From Chara braunii (Eukaryota; Streptophyta; Charophyceae; Charales; Characeae): a stretch of 53,707 nt of DNA. Under the pieces are notes generated by a model that saw nothing but the letters and a program-made list of their open reading frames with translations, ran no database searches and had not been told where the DNA came from. The position numbers were made by a program, and so were the translations under genes. Below are positions 33,800 through 46,084 of this stretch, in pieces (position 1 is the first letter of the stretch; each line of letters opens with the position of its first letter). Location: contig BFEA01000741.1 of assembly GCA_003427395.1 (NCBI GenBank), positions 292,554-346,260 of the forward strand, given 5' to 3'.

Positions 33800-36775
33800 T
33801 TAAAAGCGAAGCCAATTCTGTTGATCCCAGGCCACCTCATTGTTAAAAATATTCTTCCGCAGAATCCTGCATGTGCAGGTAAGCAAGTCGTCTCCGGACC
33901 ACACATGGCTGGGTTTTACTTTGAGGCTCTGTAGTTCGAGCAATGCGTTGTGTGAGGCCCAAGTAAGGCCCGCCTCCTTTTGTTCCTCAAAAAGAACATA
34001 TATGTCCCAGTCTGCAATCTTGTTGGGGCCTCCTGAGGTTATTATGGTGGCGGTGGCTCCGGGGTCAAAATTGTTTGCAACAAAGGATTTTACCGCCTGA
34101 CGACCAANCCCCCCAGGGTCGTCCTGTCTNCACCCATGCAGAGTCACTCCCCCGAAGCTTGGAGTGTATTCGTTGTGCTCTGCATGNGAGAGCCCCAACT
34201 CCCATTTTCCTCCCCCCTTCCTTATTGGTAGGACCAAAACCCGGTTATCTTTGGATAAGGGGGTGTCCTGACGACCCTTTTCGACCGGATGTCGCAGCTT
34301 TGTTCTCTTAGATGTTTCGGGGGTTTTAGTCTGTCCAGAATGTTCAGTCTGTTCGGTCCGTTCAGTCTGTTCACTCTGTTCCAAATTGCCCCGGGTCCGT
34401 TTAGTCTGTTCAGTCTGTTCCAAATTGCCCCCCGAAGCTTCTTGGCTTTCCGCCTGTGGGGTTTTTCCCCCGGGCTGCATTTCTGGTCGGTCTGTTTGCT
34501 GAGGTGGTTGGGGATGTGTATCTTGCTGAATATTCTCCGCCCCTTGTTCGGTTTCTGGGGGTGGGCTCTGAAACTGGCCCTGCACGATGTGCCATATTTG
34601 TCCAAGCACTGTGTGCCAGCTTTCCTAGCCCTCCAATCCTTGGTCTAGTGCCTGTTTCAAAGTCGCACTGTTATCCAGCATTTCAAAAAGGTGCATGTAC
34701 GCCGAGTCCCAAAATGACAGTGCCAATTTCAGGTGCAGCGGTTTCAGGTGCTCGATCAGCCAGTCCCCTAGAGCTCTGAGCTTTGTTTCCACATCCCCCT
34801 GCCCCAGGGGGTACTCTTGCTGCTCTGTTTTTGTGTCCGCCATTTCCACGTCGGGGGGGGGGGGGTCTTCCACATTCATTGGCTGCGGTCCGAAAGCCTG
34901 GCCCAGGGGGTCTGTAGTTTTGTTGCTTTCCCATCCGGGCCAAGGGAGATGTTGTGTCTCATTTTTTGTTTCCTTGTGCTCCTTTTTCTTTTGATGTTGG
35001 TTCTGGTTCTGGTTTCTGCTCCCTGTCGGATGTGCTTCTCCTTGAACCATCTTCCCCCTTCCTGCGCTTTCAATCTCCCCCTGCTCCCCCTGTGGTTGCT
35101 TTTCCGACTTCTCTTTCCCTTCTCCCACCGCTGTCAGAGGGGCATAGCGGTTTGTTGTCCCTTGGCGCACAGCATTCAGTTTGAGGGGTTTGGGCCAGGA
35201 GCCCTTTGTGTCATTCGGCAAGGAGCCCTTTGTGTCATTCCCTCCTTTCGGGCGTCCTTTTTGGCTTCCTTTTTTTATGCCGGGACCTGTTCCCACACCG
35301 CAGTTGCATCTGTATTCATAAGAAAATCTTGAGGGTGGGGCTCTTTTCCCCCCTCGATCTGTGATTTTTGCTGGTTCGGGNGGNCCGGGCAAGGACCCGA
35401 GGGAGTTCGCAAGGGATGTTCATTTGGCTTATCCATGTGTTTTTCCANTGATTGAGGCGGGGTCCATTCCTTAGGAGGTTTTGTTTCCCGNTTGATATCN
35501 TCCTTCCCTTCCCATTCCCACCCTCTCACTCCTCCGCCCTGTTTTGGCTCATCTATGTATACCCATCCCTCGTGCCCTGGATCGACTGTCCTCCACATTG
35601 TTGCCTTAAATGGATCACGCAACAAGCGGCCCATGGATTTAACTCTCTTAGCCGGATTGTGTGGACAACCGNNTTCCNCCGCAGCATGGCCGTACGCCTG
35701 GCACCTGAAGCACCAGGGTCGAGTCTTATGCGCANTGTGTATCTTGAAATCGCGCCCCCCCACGCGAAATTCAATCATGTCATCGAGCTGAAAGATATGG
35801 TCCTTAGGGAGATCAAGGGCCAACATCAAGTAGTCGTCCCGCTTTGCTACGTACGANGNCAGGGGGTCGATGAAGTCTACTATGTCGTATTTNTGCGCTA
35901 AGTCTTGCACGAAAGCCGCCTGTATCTCAATCGGGACNTGCCTAAACTCAACCCAGTAGTGATCCGCCATNAANTGTTCCCTCCTCTCCTCCGGTTTCTG
36001 CTGCTTTGGTGGCGACCACGGGTAGATCCTGACCTCTNATCGACCACAGCGGATGCTTCGCCATGCATCCATTGTGTGCTTGTCTGCATCGAACATGCNG
36101 ATGATGGTGTACACNGATGATGAGACCGNCTGTATCAGGAAGAAATCANGTGCGCCGTCCTCCGNTCCTTTGAGGGTTGNTAACCTCTTCCGAATCCAGA
36201 TTATCTTATCGTTCATTGTTTTGTATGTCGCGTCATCGTAGAAAACCCAGTTGCTGGCATGGCGGGTGTAGATCTCTTCTCTCTCTCGCACCTTCCCAGC
36301 CGGGAGGGCTTTTACCCTGCGCTGCTTGCCCCCCTGATTCACCAGTTTATCTTCAGAGGTGGTCAGAAATTTTNTAAGGAAAAACGCACTGGCTGTCGTG
36401 AGATTGTCCAGTGGGATTTCTATTCCTTGTCCACCTCTTTCCATTCCCAGCGCCCCCCTCTTGACTTTAAGTGTTGTGCCACTAAGGTCCTTTCAGTTTC
36501 GCCGCCCAGGAGGTAGAGGAGGACGCCGGAGCTGGCCGGGCATCGATCTTTTCTTTCATGCTTTTCAACTCTTCTGGTTTGCTCACTGCTGTGTCTGCTG
36601 AGCAGGTTCCTACCTGCTCGTGCTCCTCTCCTTTGTTTCCGNGGACGGCAACACCGGCGGACTGTGTTGTTTTGGGAGTATAGTGTCCCTGTTCACTGTG
36701 GTGCCTCATCGCCCCTTGGTAGAATAGTGTGTCCTTTCTCTGTTTATTTCTGGCTGCGTCTTTGATTGGCGCCAT
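33800..36775 (-). pseudogene. Long LINE ORF1 (copy 3), about 990 codons
   Basis: The chosen start is at 36775 (MAPIKD...), because LFYQGAMRH follows and is shared with the ORF1 at 51101. Layout: N-terminus (36775-36482); after a frameshift, a conserved domain (36444 to about 35830: SNWVFYDDATYK, FFLIQ, EVRIYPW, HYWVEFR.VPIEIQAAF, IVDFIDPL); knuckle CFRCQAYGH-x6-C (about 35710-35665); RDPFKATMWRTVDPGHEGWVY (about 35620); a second frame change near 35390-35275; AFGPQPMNVED and a helical DWLIEHL...LFEMLDNS block (about 34890-34640); an in-frame TAG at 34625-34627; and a C-terminal domain GKWELGL...DIYVLFEEQKEAGL (about 34220-33800). Low-complexity EQTERTEQTE repeats lie near 34400. An RNA-binding chaperone role is inferred from position and the knuckle. 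Confidence 0.8.
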
Positions 36776-37139
36776 CGGTGTTGGGAACCAGAGCAGGGCC
36801 CGGGGGCCCTGGCCTGCTTAACTGTTTTAGGCTTTCCTGATAGGGCACCTCCTTCCAAGGGCGATTTAGGGCAGAGAAACAAAAATTCTTCCCAAAAAAC
36901 AAAAAAAACAAAAATTCTTCCAAAATAGCTTCTAGAGGGAATTTTGAGAGGCCGTTCGTGCATGCGGCGGAGCAGACCACAGGTCAAGGTCATCACCTTG
37001 CATTCACATCCCGGGTCTCATCTCAGCTTGGCTCCTCTCCTACTTGGTGATGCTGAAAAATTTTTCCAGTCGTGATTTGATTGTACTAAGAACTCTGTGT
37101 CTCTGTGTCTTTAATCCCAGGCCAAAGGATGGAAGGACA

Positions 37140-37580
37140 GGGACGGAGGAGAGGGGTGAGCGGGTCAAAGGAGGGGAACGCTGGGACAAGACCTGGGTGA
37201 CCGGGGAAGCCTGTGTAAGAAAGGTATCAAAAAAAGGATAAAAAAGATGAAAAATCAAGAGAAGCGAAGGGAGGAGATGGAAAGCGAAAAAAGGGGTCGA
37301 GCAAAAGAGGCTAGCACAGGAAGACGCCGACGCCCGAGATCAAAAGGCAATCTGAGGAAGCATATACGGCGGGTCAAAGGAGGGGAACGCGGGGACAAGA
37401 CCAGGATGACCGGGGAAGAAAAAAAAAAGGGGTGAAAAGTCAAGAGAGGCGAGCAAGAGGGGCGAGCAAAAAGAGTCAGAAACCTCTAGCACAGGAAGAC
37501 GCCGACACCCGAGATCAAAGGGCAATCAGAGGGCAATCTAAAAAAGCATATACAACCGGGTCAAAGGACAACCGCTTAAG
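37140..37580. repeat. Tandem 180-210 bp monomers upstream of copy 3
   Basis: GGGTCAAAGGAGGGGAACGC appears at 37160 and 37371, with a shortened form (CCGGGTCAAAGGACAACCGC) at 37557. AATCAAGAGAAGCGA/AGTCAAGAGAGGCGA recur at about 37251 and 37438, and CTAGCACAGGAAGACGCCGA at about 37311 and 37486. About two and a half units in total. They lie just beyond the 5' end of a LINE, where some L1 families carry promoter monomers. Open frames across them are not conserved. Confidence 0.75.
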
Positions 37581-37880
37581 GAAGGGAGAACAAACCCATC
37601 GCATCAACGAAAAAAGAAACAGAGTTAGCATGAAGCACAACAGTCACGCAAAGTATGCAACATGAAACAAGGTAGAAGATAGAGGGAAGGACGGGCAACA
37701 GAGGGTGTGGTGTCTGCAGGTTTACCCCGTTCCGTTCACGCTGGTTTTAAAGTCGGCTTCCTCCTCGGGGGGGTTCCCCACCGAGGCCCCTAAGGAAGGC
37801 GGCTTTTCTTGGTCTATCACGTGCCTTCGACTATTGCTTGTCCGTTGCGTCGCGGCACCGCCTGCAGCCGTGTCTACTGT

Positions 37881-38146
37881 TGGCCCTGATGACTCTGATT
37901 CAAAACACACTCCGGTCCCCCACCCTTGTTTCCTGGTTCCTTCCGGAGATCCTCTCTCCACCCCTCTGCAGGTGTTCCACCCCCGTCTTTCGATGTTTGT
38001 CTACTTTTGGCCCTGATGACTCTGATTCAAAACACACTCCGGTCCCATATCCACCTTGCCGGCCACCCTCGTTTCCAGGTTCCTTCCGGAGATCCTCTCT
38101 CCACCCCTCTGCAGGCGCTCCACCCCCGTCTTTCGATGTTTAATTC
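37881..38146 (+). repeat. 127-bp-period tandem duplication
   Basis: TGGCCCTGATGACTCTGATT followed by CAAAACACACTCCGGTCCC starts at 37881 and again at 38008; TTCCTTCCGGAGATCCTCTC and CACCCCCGTCTTTCGATGTT also occur twice. The second unit has about a dozen extra bases. The flanks are CT-rich and non-coding. Confidence 0.85.
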
Positions 38147-39234
38147 ACCCTCTCNCTTCGTCGTGCCCACCTTGTCCGNCTTNTGCCACTCTTNGCTCCT
38201 GTCTTGCGATGCCTGTCAAACCACGCTCCACTTCGTCGTTGCGCCAGCTGCTCACGCTCGTCTGCCCATGGCCAGCTATGGCCGCTGCCGCCGCATCGGG
38301 GCAGGGGCAGGATCAAGCGCCCAAGGAGGGACCCACGCGTAGCAGTCGTCGCCGACCGCCCCCGCCACCCGCCGCCCGCCCCCCGTCGCCACGGTACCGG
38401 ACGGGCCTGCCGTACCGTTCGTAGCGCAGCGCAGCTTAAACTGAAATAGTGTCAGCTACCATGTTGGATCCGGTTTGAATTGAAAGCTTTCATACTTTTG
38501 TGCGACACCTTGAGACGGGTTCCTCGACCATTGAGGCCGAGGTGCATGGGTAAATAAAAAATTCGGTTACTTCGTGCGCATGTTATTGTGATGCAGGTTA
38601 GGATGGTTAGAGTTAGTTATAATGCCCTTAACCGCTGCAACATTATGTTGTTCTCTGCTGCAACACATTGCTGTTCTTAGCAGCAGCCACAGTTCTCTGC
38701 TGCTATCAACAACGGTCCACGAGAGGCTGAGAAGCGGTCCATTCTTGATTTCTGAATCTGCACGGACTGGGGAACCTACAATTTTGTGAGTCTGGTCAGA
38801 CTGAGAAACCTGTGTTTAAGTTTTGCCATTTGAATTAGTGATTGTTGACTACGTGGCACCCTCGGTCGTGGATCCCGCGACCGAGTTTGCGCGCGGCCTT
38901 GCCATGGGCAGGCGGAGCAGCGCGCCTGTAGTAGTGTATATTTTGATGTTCTAGGCGCCTGCACAGGTCGGCCCCTGGCTCCCCTGCCAAAAATAGGTTT
39001 GACAATTAGAGAGTTGATCAATTAGACTATTGGCCAGCAAAAGTCAACCGCTGCGAGGGTTGGTCAGAGGAGCCAACGAGACTCACGACGAAACTGGAAT
39101 GCAAGAAAGGGTGTTGGGGCACTGACCAAACGAAAAAAGTGCATGTGGGAGAGAGGAAGAGTAGAGGAGGCAGAGAAAGACATGGAAGAGGGATGTGTTT
39201 TTCAAATTGAGTTCATTTTAAGCAATTGATAGTC
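38147..39234. other. Gene-free spacer
   Basis: The GC-rich part (38200-38420) gives Arg/Pro-rich frames that look like composition effects. 38450-38465 matches 25819-25834 exactly (16 bp). A 'CTCTGCTGC' repeat lies at 38640-38710. No supported gene or RNA. Confidence 0.45.
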
Positions 39235-39345
39235 ATTGCGGTGCCTCAGGAGTTGAAGGCATGAAAACCTCCTCCATCAGAGCTTGAGTGGTTCCCAGCT
39301 CGTGCTGCTCCCCATGAATAGATTGGAACTTAAAAAAAAAAAAAA
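39235..39345 (+). repeat. SINE-like 3' tail with poly-A, plus orientation
   Basis: GGTTCCCAGCTCGTGCTGCT then CCCCATGAATAGATTGG, followed by an A run (39332-39345). It is the tail of the CTGGG/CCCAG subtype in plus orientation with a degraded left arm. GGTGCCTCAGGAGTTGAAGG upstream resembles the reverse complement of about 23480-23505. Confidence 0.6.
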
Positions 39346-40091
39346 GTGACCCCTCTTCTCATCTTGAGAGTTTCAAGGAGTCAGTGCTCTCTATTCTTTC
39401 TACTATCTGTGAGGCTTCTTAAGGGGGGAGACGACAGACAAAGTCCCACTCTGACCAGATGGTGTGACGACGGTACCAACCGGGGCCTCAGGCTGCCCCG
39501 TTGTTTTGTGCAAGATCCATAAGAGTATAAGGTGGAACTCTGGGAGTGAAGGATGTTAAGGTTGTTTGTATTGAAAAGCTGATCCAAAGAGACTCTTGAT
39601 GAGTCTACAGAAGATTACATACTGCTATCCCATGCTAGCAAGTAGGTTTGCCTACTCAACCCTCACTCACCCCGACACTCACACTTTACAGCAACCCCAC
39701 ACGAAAGTGGCACTTCCGTTTTCGAGTCATTGTCAAAAATGCCTGATTTTGGTCTTTAAAAGTCCTTGATTGACAAAAACAGGTGTGACTGAATGTCAGA
39801 GTCGTAAAGGGAAATGTTTAATGCGAGAAGGTTTGAGAGTGTGGGATAGGATGGGTAAAAGTGAATATGGGATTGATTGTGTCCGACTTGTGTAATGTAT
39901 TGTTTTATGTTTGCAGGTCAGTAACCATCCTTCCATGTGCTGTTGCAGAATCTATTTCGATGAACTTATGCTTATCTAAGTGTTGAACCACAGACTTCGA
40001 TGCGTAACTCTGTACACTTAGTTTGGATTTGTGACTTTTCACTATTTCTTGATTGACCACATCAGAGATGTTGAAAAGGTTGAGAGCCTAT

Positions 40092-40093
<2 letters not shown>
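39346..40093. other. Gene-free spacer
   Basis: Ordinary AT-rich sequence with no coding frame above noise and no RNA signature that I can see. Confidence 0.5.
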
Positions 40094-40141
<48 letters not shown>

Positions 40142-40383
40142 AGGGCCCAGTGCCCAAGGTTGATATTCAGAAAACAAGAATGAGGCCGGGGTCCTCACAA
40201 TCTACCCGAATATGTCACTACCTGGGAGCCTTACCCAGTTTTGCTTTTTACGAGACCCCAAGGGACCCGGGAACCAAAAGTTAAATCCAAAAATAATACC
40301 CATACAAAATAAGGAAGATGCCTGCCTCTTCAGCAATTCAAGCCGCCAGATCTAACATGCCAAACCAAGCAGCTGCCTCCAGA

Positions 40384-43300
40384 TTATGATATTTCAACCA
40401 GCGATGTATGAGATGGGGGAAAAGGATCTGCAAAATCTCTAGGGTCCCTGAGAGAGGCTCCTGGTTGTAGTGAAAACCAGTCCTTGAAACAGAGTTGGAA
40501 ATCTCTTCTAAAGAAGACTTCCGACCCTTCTCCTCCTGGCCATGTCACTTCACCCAGATTCCTTTCCCCTGCACCCCCCAGCCAGTCCGCAACAAATTCC
40601 ATGAATTAAAAGTTGAATATCTTTCGTCCTTTGTAATTTGTGTAATTTAGAACATAACACATTCCAATGGGCTCTGATTTCTGTTTGTATGAACTGAACA
40701 ATATATTCAGAGATTTCAGATCCCTCCAGTGCTACATTTTCCCTTTCCAAAACACAACGTTTATACCATAGGACCCAAACGACCGCTTTCCTACCAATTT
40801 CGAAAAAAATAGACTGAAAGGCAGTTAGCGTGGTATCCTGTGGGCACCAATGTCCTACCAAAATAGCTTTCCATTCCCAAGGCCAGTCCAACCCAGTGAG
40901 CTCCCTCCAAACATAGTCCCATCTCCTCCATAATAGAACCGACCCAGGGCACTGCATAAAAATGTGTTCAATAGTTTCCCTACACCTTTTGCTAGGAAAA
41001 TTCGCTACACATGACTTGCACCAAGGAAGGGCCAAACCCTTTTATTCCAAAGAGGAGCGGTCTATGATCCAATCGTTAGTTGGCAGACAACGATGTGCAA
41101 TTTGTCACTGCAACGATGAGAATTTGGCTGGACGTTGTCTGATTTTATTAAAAAAAATTATTTTTTTAATTGGGTTTATATCTAAATTAAGGTGTCTAGC
41201 CCATCTTTCCCAAAGAATTGAAGAAATGTCCACTCTTCGCCTCAGTAGACGATAGGGGGCTTTCACTGTTAGTGATTGTAACGATCTGGGTTGACCTTTC
41301 TTAGTAGTTTGCCATATCCACTCCGCAGGATCAAGCGGAAGTTCCGGAATAGGTATTTCCGGATGAAAGGCTCTCCATCCTTTTATAGAGGAGATGAAGA
41401 GAACTCTGATTCTATACATATGTGTCAAGGGGAACATCTCAACTGGATCCGCAGGGGACTGAATTAAGAAAATATCTCTATTTGTTTTGCACTTGCTTAC
41501 CATAGCCCCTTGTGGTGACATATAGACCAACTGTCCCAAGACTTGGTGCCCATTAGTTTGGACCTCTACCACCCAATCCCCTTCCTTAAATCTGGGACCT
41601 CTCTTAAGGACTGGTACCCAAGCTAAGGGTATCGAAAAAATCATCTGATCTAGATTTGTATTGAGATGATGAGCATAACGAAGGAGTGTCCTTAGTTGAT
41701 CTCCCGTTTTCCAATCTTTCTTTCCTGAGTCCCATAAGTCTTTGATGCGTGTAACCCCTTTCTTAACCCATTGACACCATGGAGGGGAAGAACTGTTAAA
41801 AATGCACCCATTTAGGTCAGTGATCCATCTATTACCAAAAAGTGGTTGACGAAGGATCTCCTCATATCTAGTAGGAAAGGGTTTGTCTGGCAATGGTAGA
41901 CGCCTCCATATTTTCAACAAGTTTACCCACATATTATCTAAAACCATATCCCTCCTTGCTTCCTCCCTATCTCCCTCTCCTCTTCCCCCTATCTTTGCCC
42001 TAGGGATAGTCCAAAAGCGATCTTCAATCCATGAGAGCGGATGTATATCCTCACTTGAGACTGGAGCAAGTCTACGTATCTGTTCAAGAGCCATAACCTG
42101 CCAAGGTATTCCAATAGATATGATCAATTTTTTGACCCACTGTATGGCAAGTGCTTGGTACTGAAGATTTGGATCAAGGATTCCCAAACCTCTCCTAGCT
42201 TTAGGTTGAATCAAATATCTCCACGCCACTCTGGGGATTACCTTATCCTGCTCATGATTACCCCTCCATAAAAAAGTTGTGACCTGTCTCTACCGGGTTT
42301 TAGTGTGTACATTACTTATAGACCACAGAGCAGACTTNTACCATATNGAAGCCAAAATAACATTATTAATGATGAGAGCTCTCCCAAATATAGAGGTGTG
42401 CTTGCTCTTCCATTGTTGCATTTTATCAATCGCCGGTCTCGACACCCAATCATCATGAGTCATAGGTTTCCCCATTGCCGTAAGAGAAACACCTAGGATG
42501 CGAATAGGGGCTTCTAGAGGTAACCATTTTACTCTGGGTTGTTCTGGAGGCCTATCCCCCGCGGAATGAATCCACTAGCCCTGAGTTTTATTACCCCAAT
42601 TAACCACCACATCTGAGACATATGAAAATTTTTCCATCAAAGCTTGAATTTCTATCATGTTATCATATGTTGCATCCATCATGACTGTGAGATCATCTGC
42701 AAACATGGAGCAAACTGGAATGGCTTCTTCTGGAATACCTGAGATACGTAGTCTTTGCAAATTACCATTCGTTCTAAGGTTAGCCCCTAATGCTTCCATA
42801 ATAATTAAAAAAAGGAATGGCGCCAAGGGGTCTCCTTGTCTGACAGATCTTTGTAACTTGATTTCTGGAGAGATAAACCCATTTACTTGAATTCTCGTCG
42901 TGGCATTGGAGTGAAGGATACGAACCCATTTCCTCAAATTGGGCCCAAAGTTAATTTTAACCAGGCAAGCATAAAAAAAAAAAACAATCTACGTGATCAT
43001 AAGCTTTTTCAAAATCAATAAAAATGAAGGCTGCATTTTGTTTGGATTGTTTAGATAATTTAACCATTTCATTAATAAGGAGAATATTGTCTTGAATATG
43101 CCTACCATTAATAAAACCAGTTTGCGAAGGATGAATAATGTCAGCCATAACTGGAATCAAACGATTGGCTAGTGCTTTGGCTAACATTTTATACACAACC
43201 GACAATAAAGTGATTGGTCTATAATTCCTGATGTTCGTTTTATCTCCTTTTTTATGCAGAAGCGTGAGGATACCCTGACCCACCATATCGCCCATCTGAC

Positions 43301-44935
43301 CTGATTCCAATATTGAATCATAGAATTCCATGAGATCTGATGCAAGTAAAGGCCACATGGTTTTCCATAATTCTTTTAGGAATCCATCTATACCTGGTGT
43401 TTTATCCTCATCCATCTGTAAAAGTGATGTCCATATTTCATCACGAACTAATGAACATTCTAGAAAATCTCTCTGTTCTTGAGAAAGAGTCTGTGTCATA
43501 GGTTGTAAGAAGTTAGTTATTGCAATGTTATCTTCCCTTCTCATTCCCGGATCCTTGGAGGAGGAAAATGATTTTTTAAAAAGTCATAGGCGATCTTAAG
43601 ACTTCCTGCCGAAGAAGAGGACAACACGGGATCCGACCCCCCTGGGTCTATAAGTCCTTCGATGAAAGATCGTCGTGAACGCGATCGAGCAAGTGCAAAA
43701 AAGGAAGCATCCATTTGACCCTCTGTCGCAAAGTTTTTTAGTTTGCCTCTAATTAAGTGTCCTTGCCAACGATGTTGAGCGAAGGATAACAATTGTTTCT
43801 TAAGATCCTGAATATCGACTGAATGAGGGAAGGTAGCAGGGTGATTTGTTAGTTCATAATTAAGAATTTGTTCTTGAATATTGATTTCTTGTAAATATTT
43901 GTTTTTAGCCTGCAGTTTCGAAAATTCATTACATTTTTTAGCGATAAATGTCAGTCCATTATTAAACCAATTCTTATATGACCCGTGTCTATTTCGAGTA
44001 GTGTGCCAAAACTCCCACACACCTTTTATGTATTGTTTAAATTGGCCTTGTGTTAGCAAGGATGTATTTAGTTTATAAAATCCTCTCCCCTGATCTGGTT
44101 TTTTCCTAAAGGCCAAAAGGGCTACACACATTTTATGATCCGCTCCTGGCAATGGGTTCTGAGGGAAGATAGCGGTCCATAATAGAGCTCTATCCAAATC
44201 CTCTGACATAAGGATCAAATCTATTCTGGAACGAGTGTGAAGTGGCGATCCGCTATTACGAATGCATGTGAATAGACGCTCCTGCGGAAAAATTCTTCTA
44301 TAGGTATCAAATAAATGCTCCCCTTCGCATAAAGAGTTTATTATTATCTCGTCCACTTCTACATATGCTGGACAGGGAGAAGGTATCTTCCAACGATCCA
44401 TCCACTTATCTGGGGCCGCATTAAAATCTTCTGCCATGATGACTGGAATCCCTTCCGGGATTTGAGATCTGATTTCTTGAAAAAAATTAACCCTCTCTTG
44501 AACATCATTAGGGCCATATACATTAATCACTCAAATTCCTTCTAATTCAAGCATAATCATTGTTGAAACCCACCTGCCCTGAGTATAATCCGCAGTCCAT
44601 TGTATGATTTCTGCCCTTGAGTCAGGTGGCACCCAAATGGCCACTCCTCCCGATCCACTGCGTGGGGCCGGAGAGTGGAGCTTAGTATGCGGCCAGGCTA
44701 GATTATGTGCTCTCATATGAATGTGAGACTCTGTGAGGTGAGTTTCTTGAATACAAATGAGATCCGGCCACGTANGTCCCCCTACTCCTTTTAATTGCTC
44801 TACCAGTGCTCGCCTCTTCTCCCNATCAGNCGTGGNCAGCCCATTCACATTCAAAGACCTGATGTCCAAATCNGCTATCTGTGTAGCTCGGTGCCATGTT
44901 GGATTCCTCCCATAAAAAGCTTGCAAGGCCTCCAT
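40384..44935 (-). pseudogene. LINE ORF2 (copy 4), broken by stops and frameshifts
   Basis: Endonuclease: DLDIRSLNVNGL, ICIQETHL, VYGPN, DFNAAPDKWMDRW, SRIDLILMS, PGADHKMC. The RT contains NYRPITLLSVVYKMLAKALANRLIP, QTGFINGRH, FIDFEKAYDHVD and MFADDLTVM (about 42720-42680). The zinc-ribbon is WCKSC...IEHIFMQC and the C-terminus is DWLGG...FADPFPPS. Breaks seen: an in-frame TGA at 44531-44533 within the endonuclease; a frameshift at about 43545; a frameshift at an A-rich homopolymer at about 42973-42984; TAG for Trp at 42575-42577 (GNKTQG-stop-WIH); a frameshift near 42290-42230; TGA for Trp at 41105-41107; TAA near 41045; and a frameshift near 40560. Catalytic residues are intact, so decay is recent relative to copy 1. 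Confidence 0.9.
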
Positions 44936-45579
44936 TACTACCTGCAGCGGAAATGCTCACCCCACTTGTCTTTTTGTGTCTATAGCCTAATCCAACTACC
45001 TTTCTCAAAATCCGAAGAGGAGAGAAGAATTCCTCTTCTTAATATTGAGCAGCAAAAGGACAACACATCTGCCACTAACCAGACTGAATTAGCCTTGATC
45101 TTGAGGCACTGCAGGTCAAACAAAGTAGAGTGAGAAAACCATTTGAGGCCTACCTCTTTTTGGTCTTCAAATCGAACAAAAATGTCCCTCTTGGCCATTT
45201 GTGCCCTATCACCCACCTCTGTAAGGGTCGCTTGAGGTCCAGGATCATAATGCTTTGATAGAAAATCGTGTAGGTCCCTTTTGAAAGTCCTGTCATTGAC
45301 ACTCAGATACTCTACATATGTAGTCCAACCCCTCAAAGTTATCCCCCCATACTGATCTTGCCCAATTGGGGACAACCCCAATTCCCATTTCCCATTCCGC
45401 TTTCTGACCGGGAGTACCAGATTGCCTTTTGTTGTCTGTGATCTGACTGCCTTACCTTTTTCTAAAATATTCTTCAATTTCCGTCTTTTACCTGTTTCCT
45501 GTGAAACAGGTGACAGGTGTACTAGCTCTGTCACGTGAGAAGAGATAGTCATCTGTTGTGACTGTGAAAGTTGTTGACT

Positions 45580-45890
45580 CTCCCCACTCAACTGTAGCTG
45601 TTGTTGGATCTCCCCATTTTCAACAGTTGTTTCAACTATCACAACATCATCACCAGGACCCTGGTCCTGCTGCTGCTGTTGTGCTTGATGAAGCAAAAAC
45701 TGTTGTTGGGTTTCCCCTTGCCCAACGGTTGTTTCAACAAGCACAACAGCAGCAGCAGGACCCTGGTCATGCTGCTGTTGTTGTGCTTGTTGAAGCAGCT
45801 GCTGAACTGTGCTCTGAGACAGGAGATCCTGTTGTTGTGATTGTGCGATTAGAAGTTGCTGCTGCTCTATTCCCTGAGCTTGCTGCATGC
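45580..45890 (-). repeat. Duplicated Gln-rich segment in LINE ORF1
   Basis: Two tandem units of about 36 residues each contain QAQQQQ(H/Q)DQGP, VV(L/I)VETTV and GE(T/I)QQQ. They are coding repeats within ORF1 of copy 4 and are not present in copies 1 or 3. Confidence 0.8.
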
Positions 45891-46084
45891 TTCCTGTTCT
45901 CGACTGCTGAAACAACCCACCTCCTGCCTCCAACTTTTGTTATTTTGAAGATTAAGATCCACTGATAGATCTACCTCTTTTGGATTCTCTTTCCCCCAAT
46001 GACACCACTTCCTTTCCTAACTGTGTGGGGGTAATGTCAATGATTTGAACTGTCCGCTTCTTCCTCCACCAATACCACTCTCTC

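Larger units (their letters stand above)
28565..36990 (-). mobile_element. Near-complete young LINE (copy 3)
   Basis: From 5' to 3' on the minus strand: short leader, ORF1 (36775-33800), 36-bp gap, ORF2 (33763-29189), 3' UTR with two conserved hairpins, poly-A (T run 28565-28594). Endonuclease and RT active-site motifs are present. Only a few frame breaks are seen, two of them in ORF2 (one in a homopolymer). From about 30.7 to 36.7 kb the assembly contains many isolated 'n' bases, as expected when several near-identical copies are merged. The exact 5' end is uncertain; tandem monomers begin just beyond it at about 37140. Confidence 0.9.

Noticed and set aside
34609-35392. Programmed stop or readthrough inside LINE ORF1
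   Set aside because: Copy 3 has TAG at 34625 and copy 1 has TGA at 6235, but they fall at different aligned codons and copy 4 reads through, so they are independent nonsense changes.
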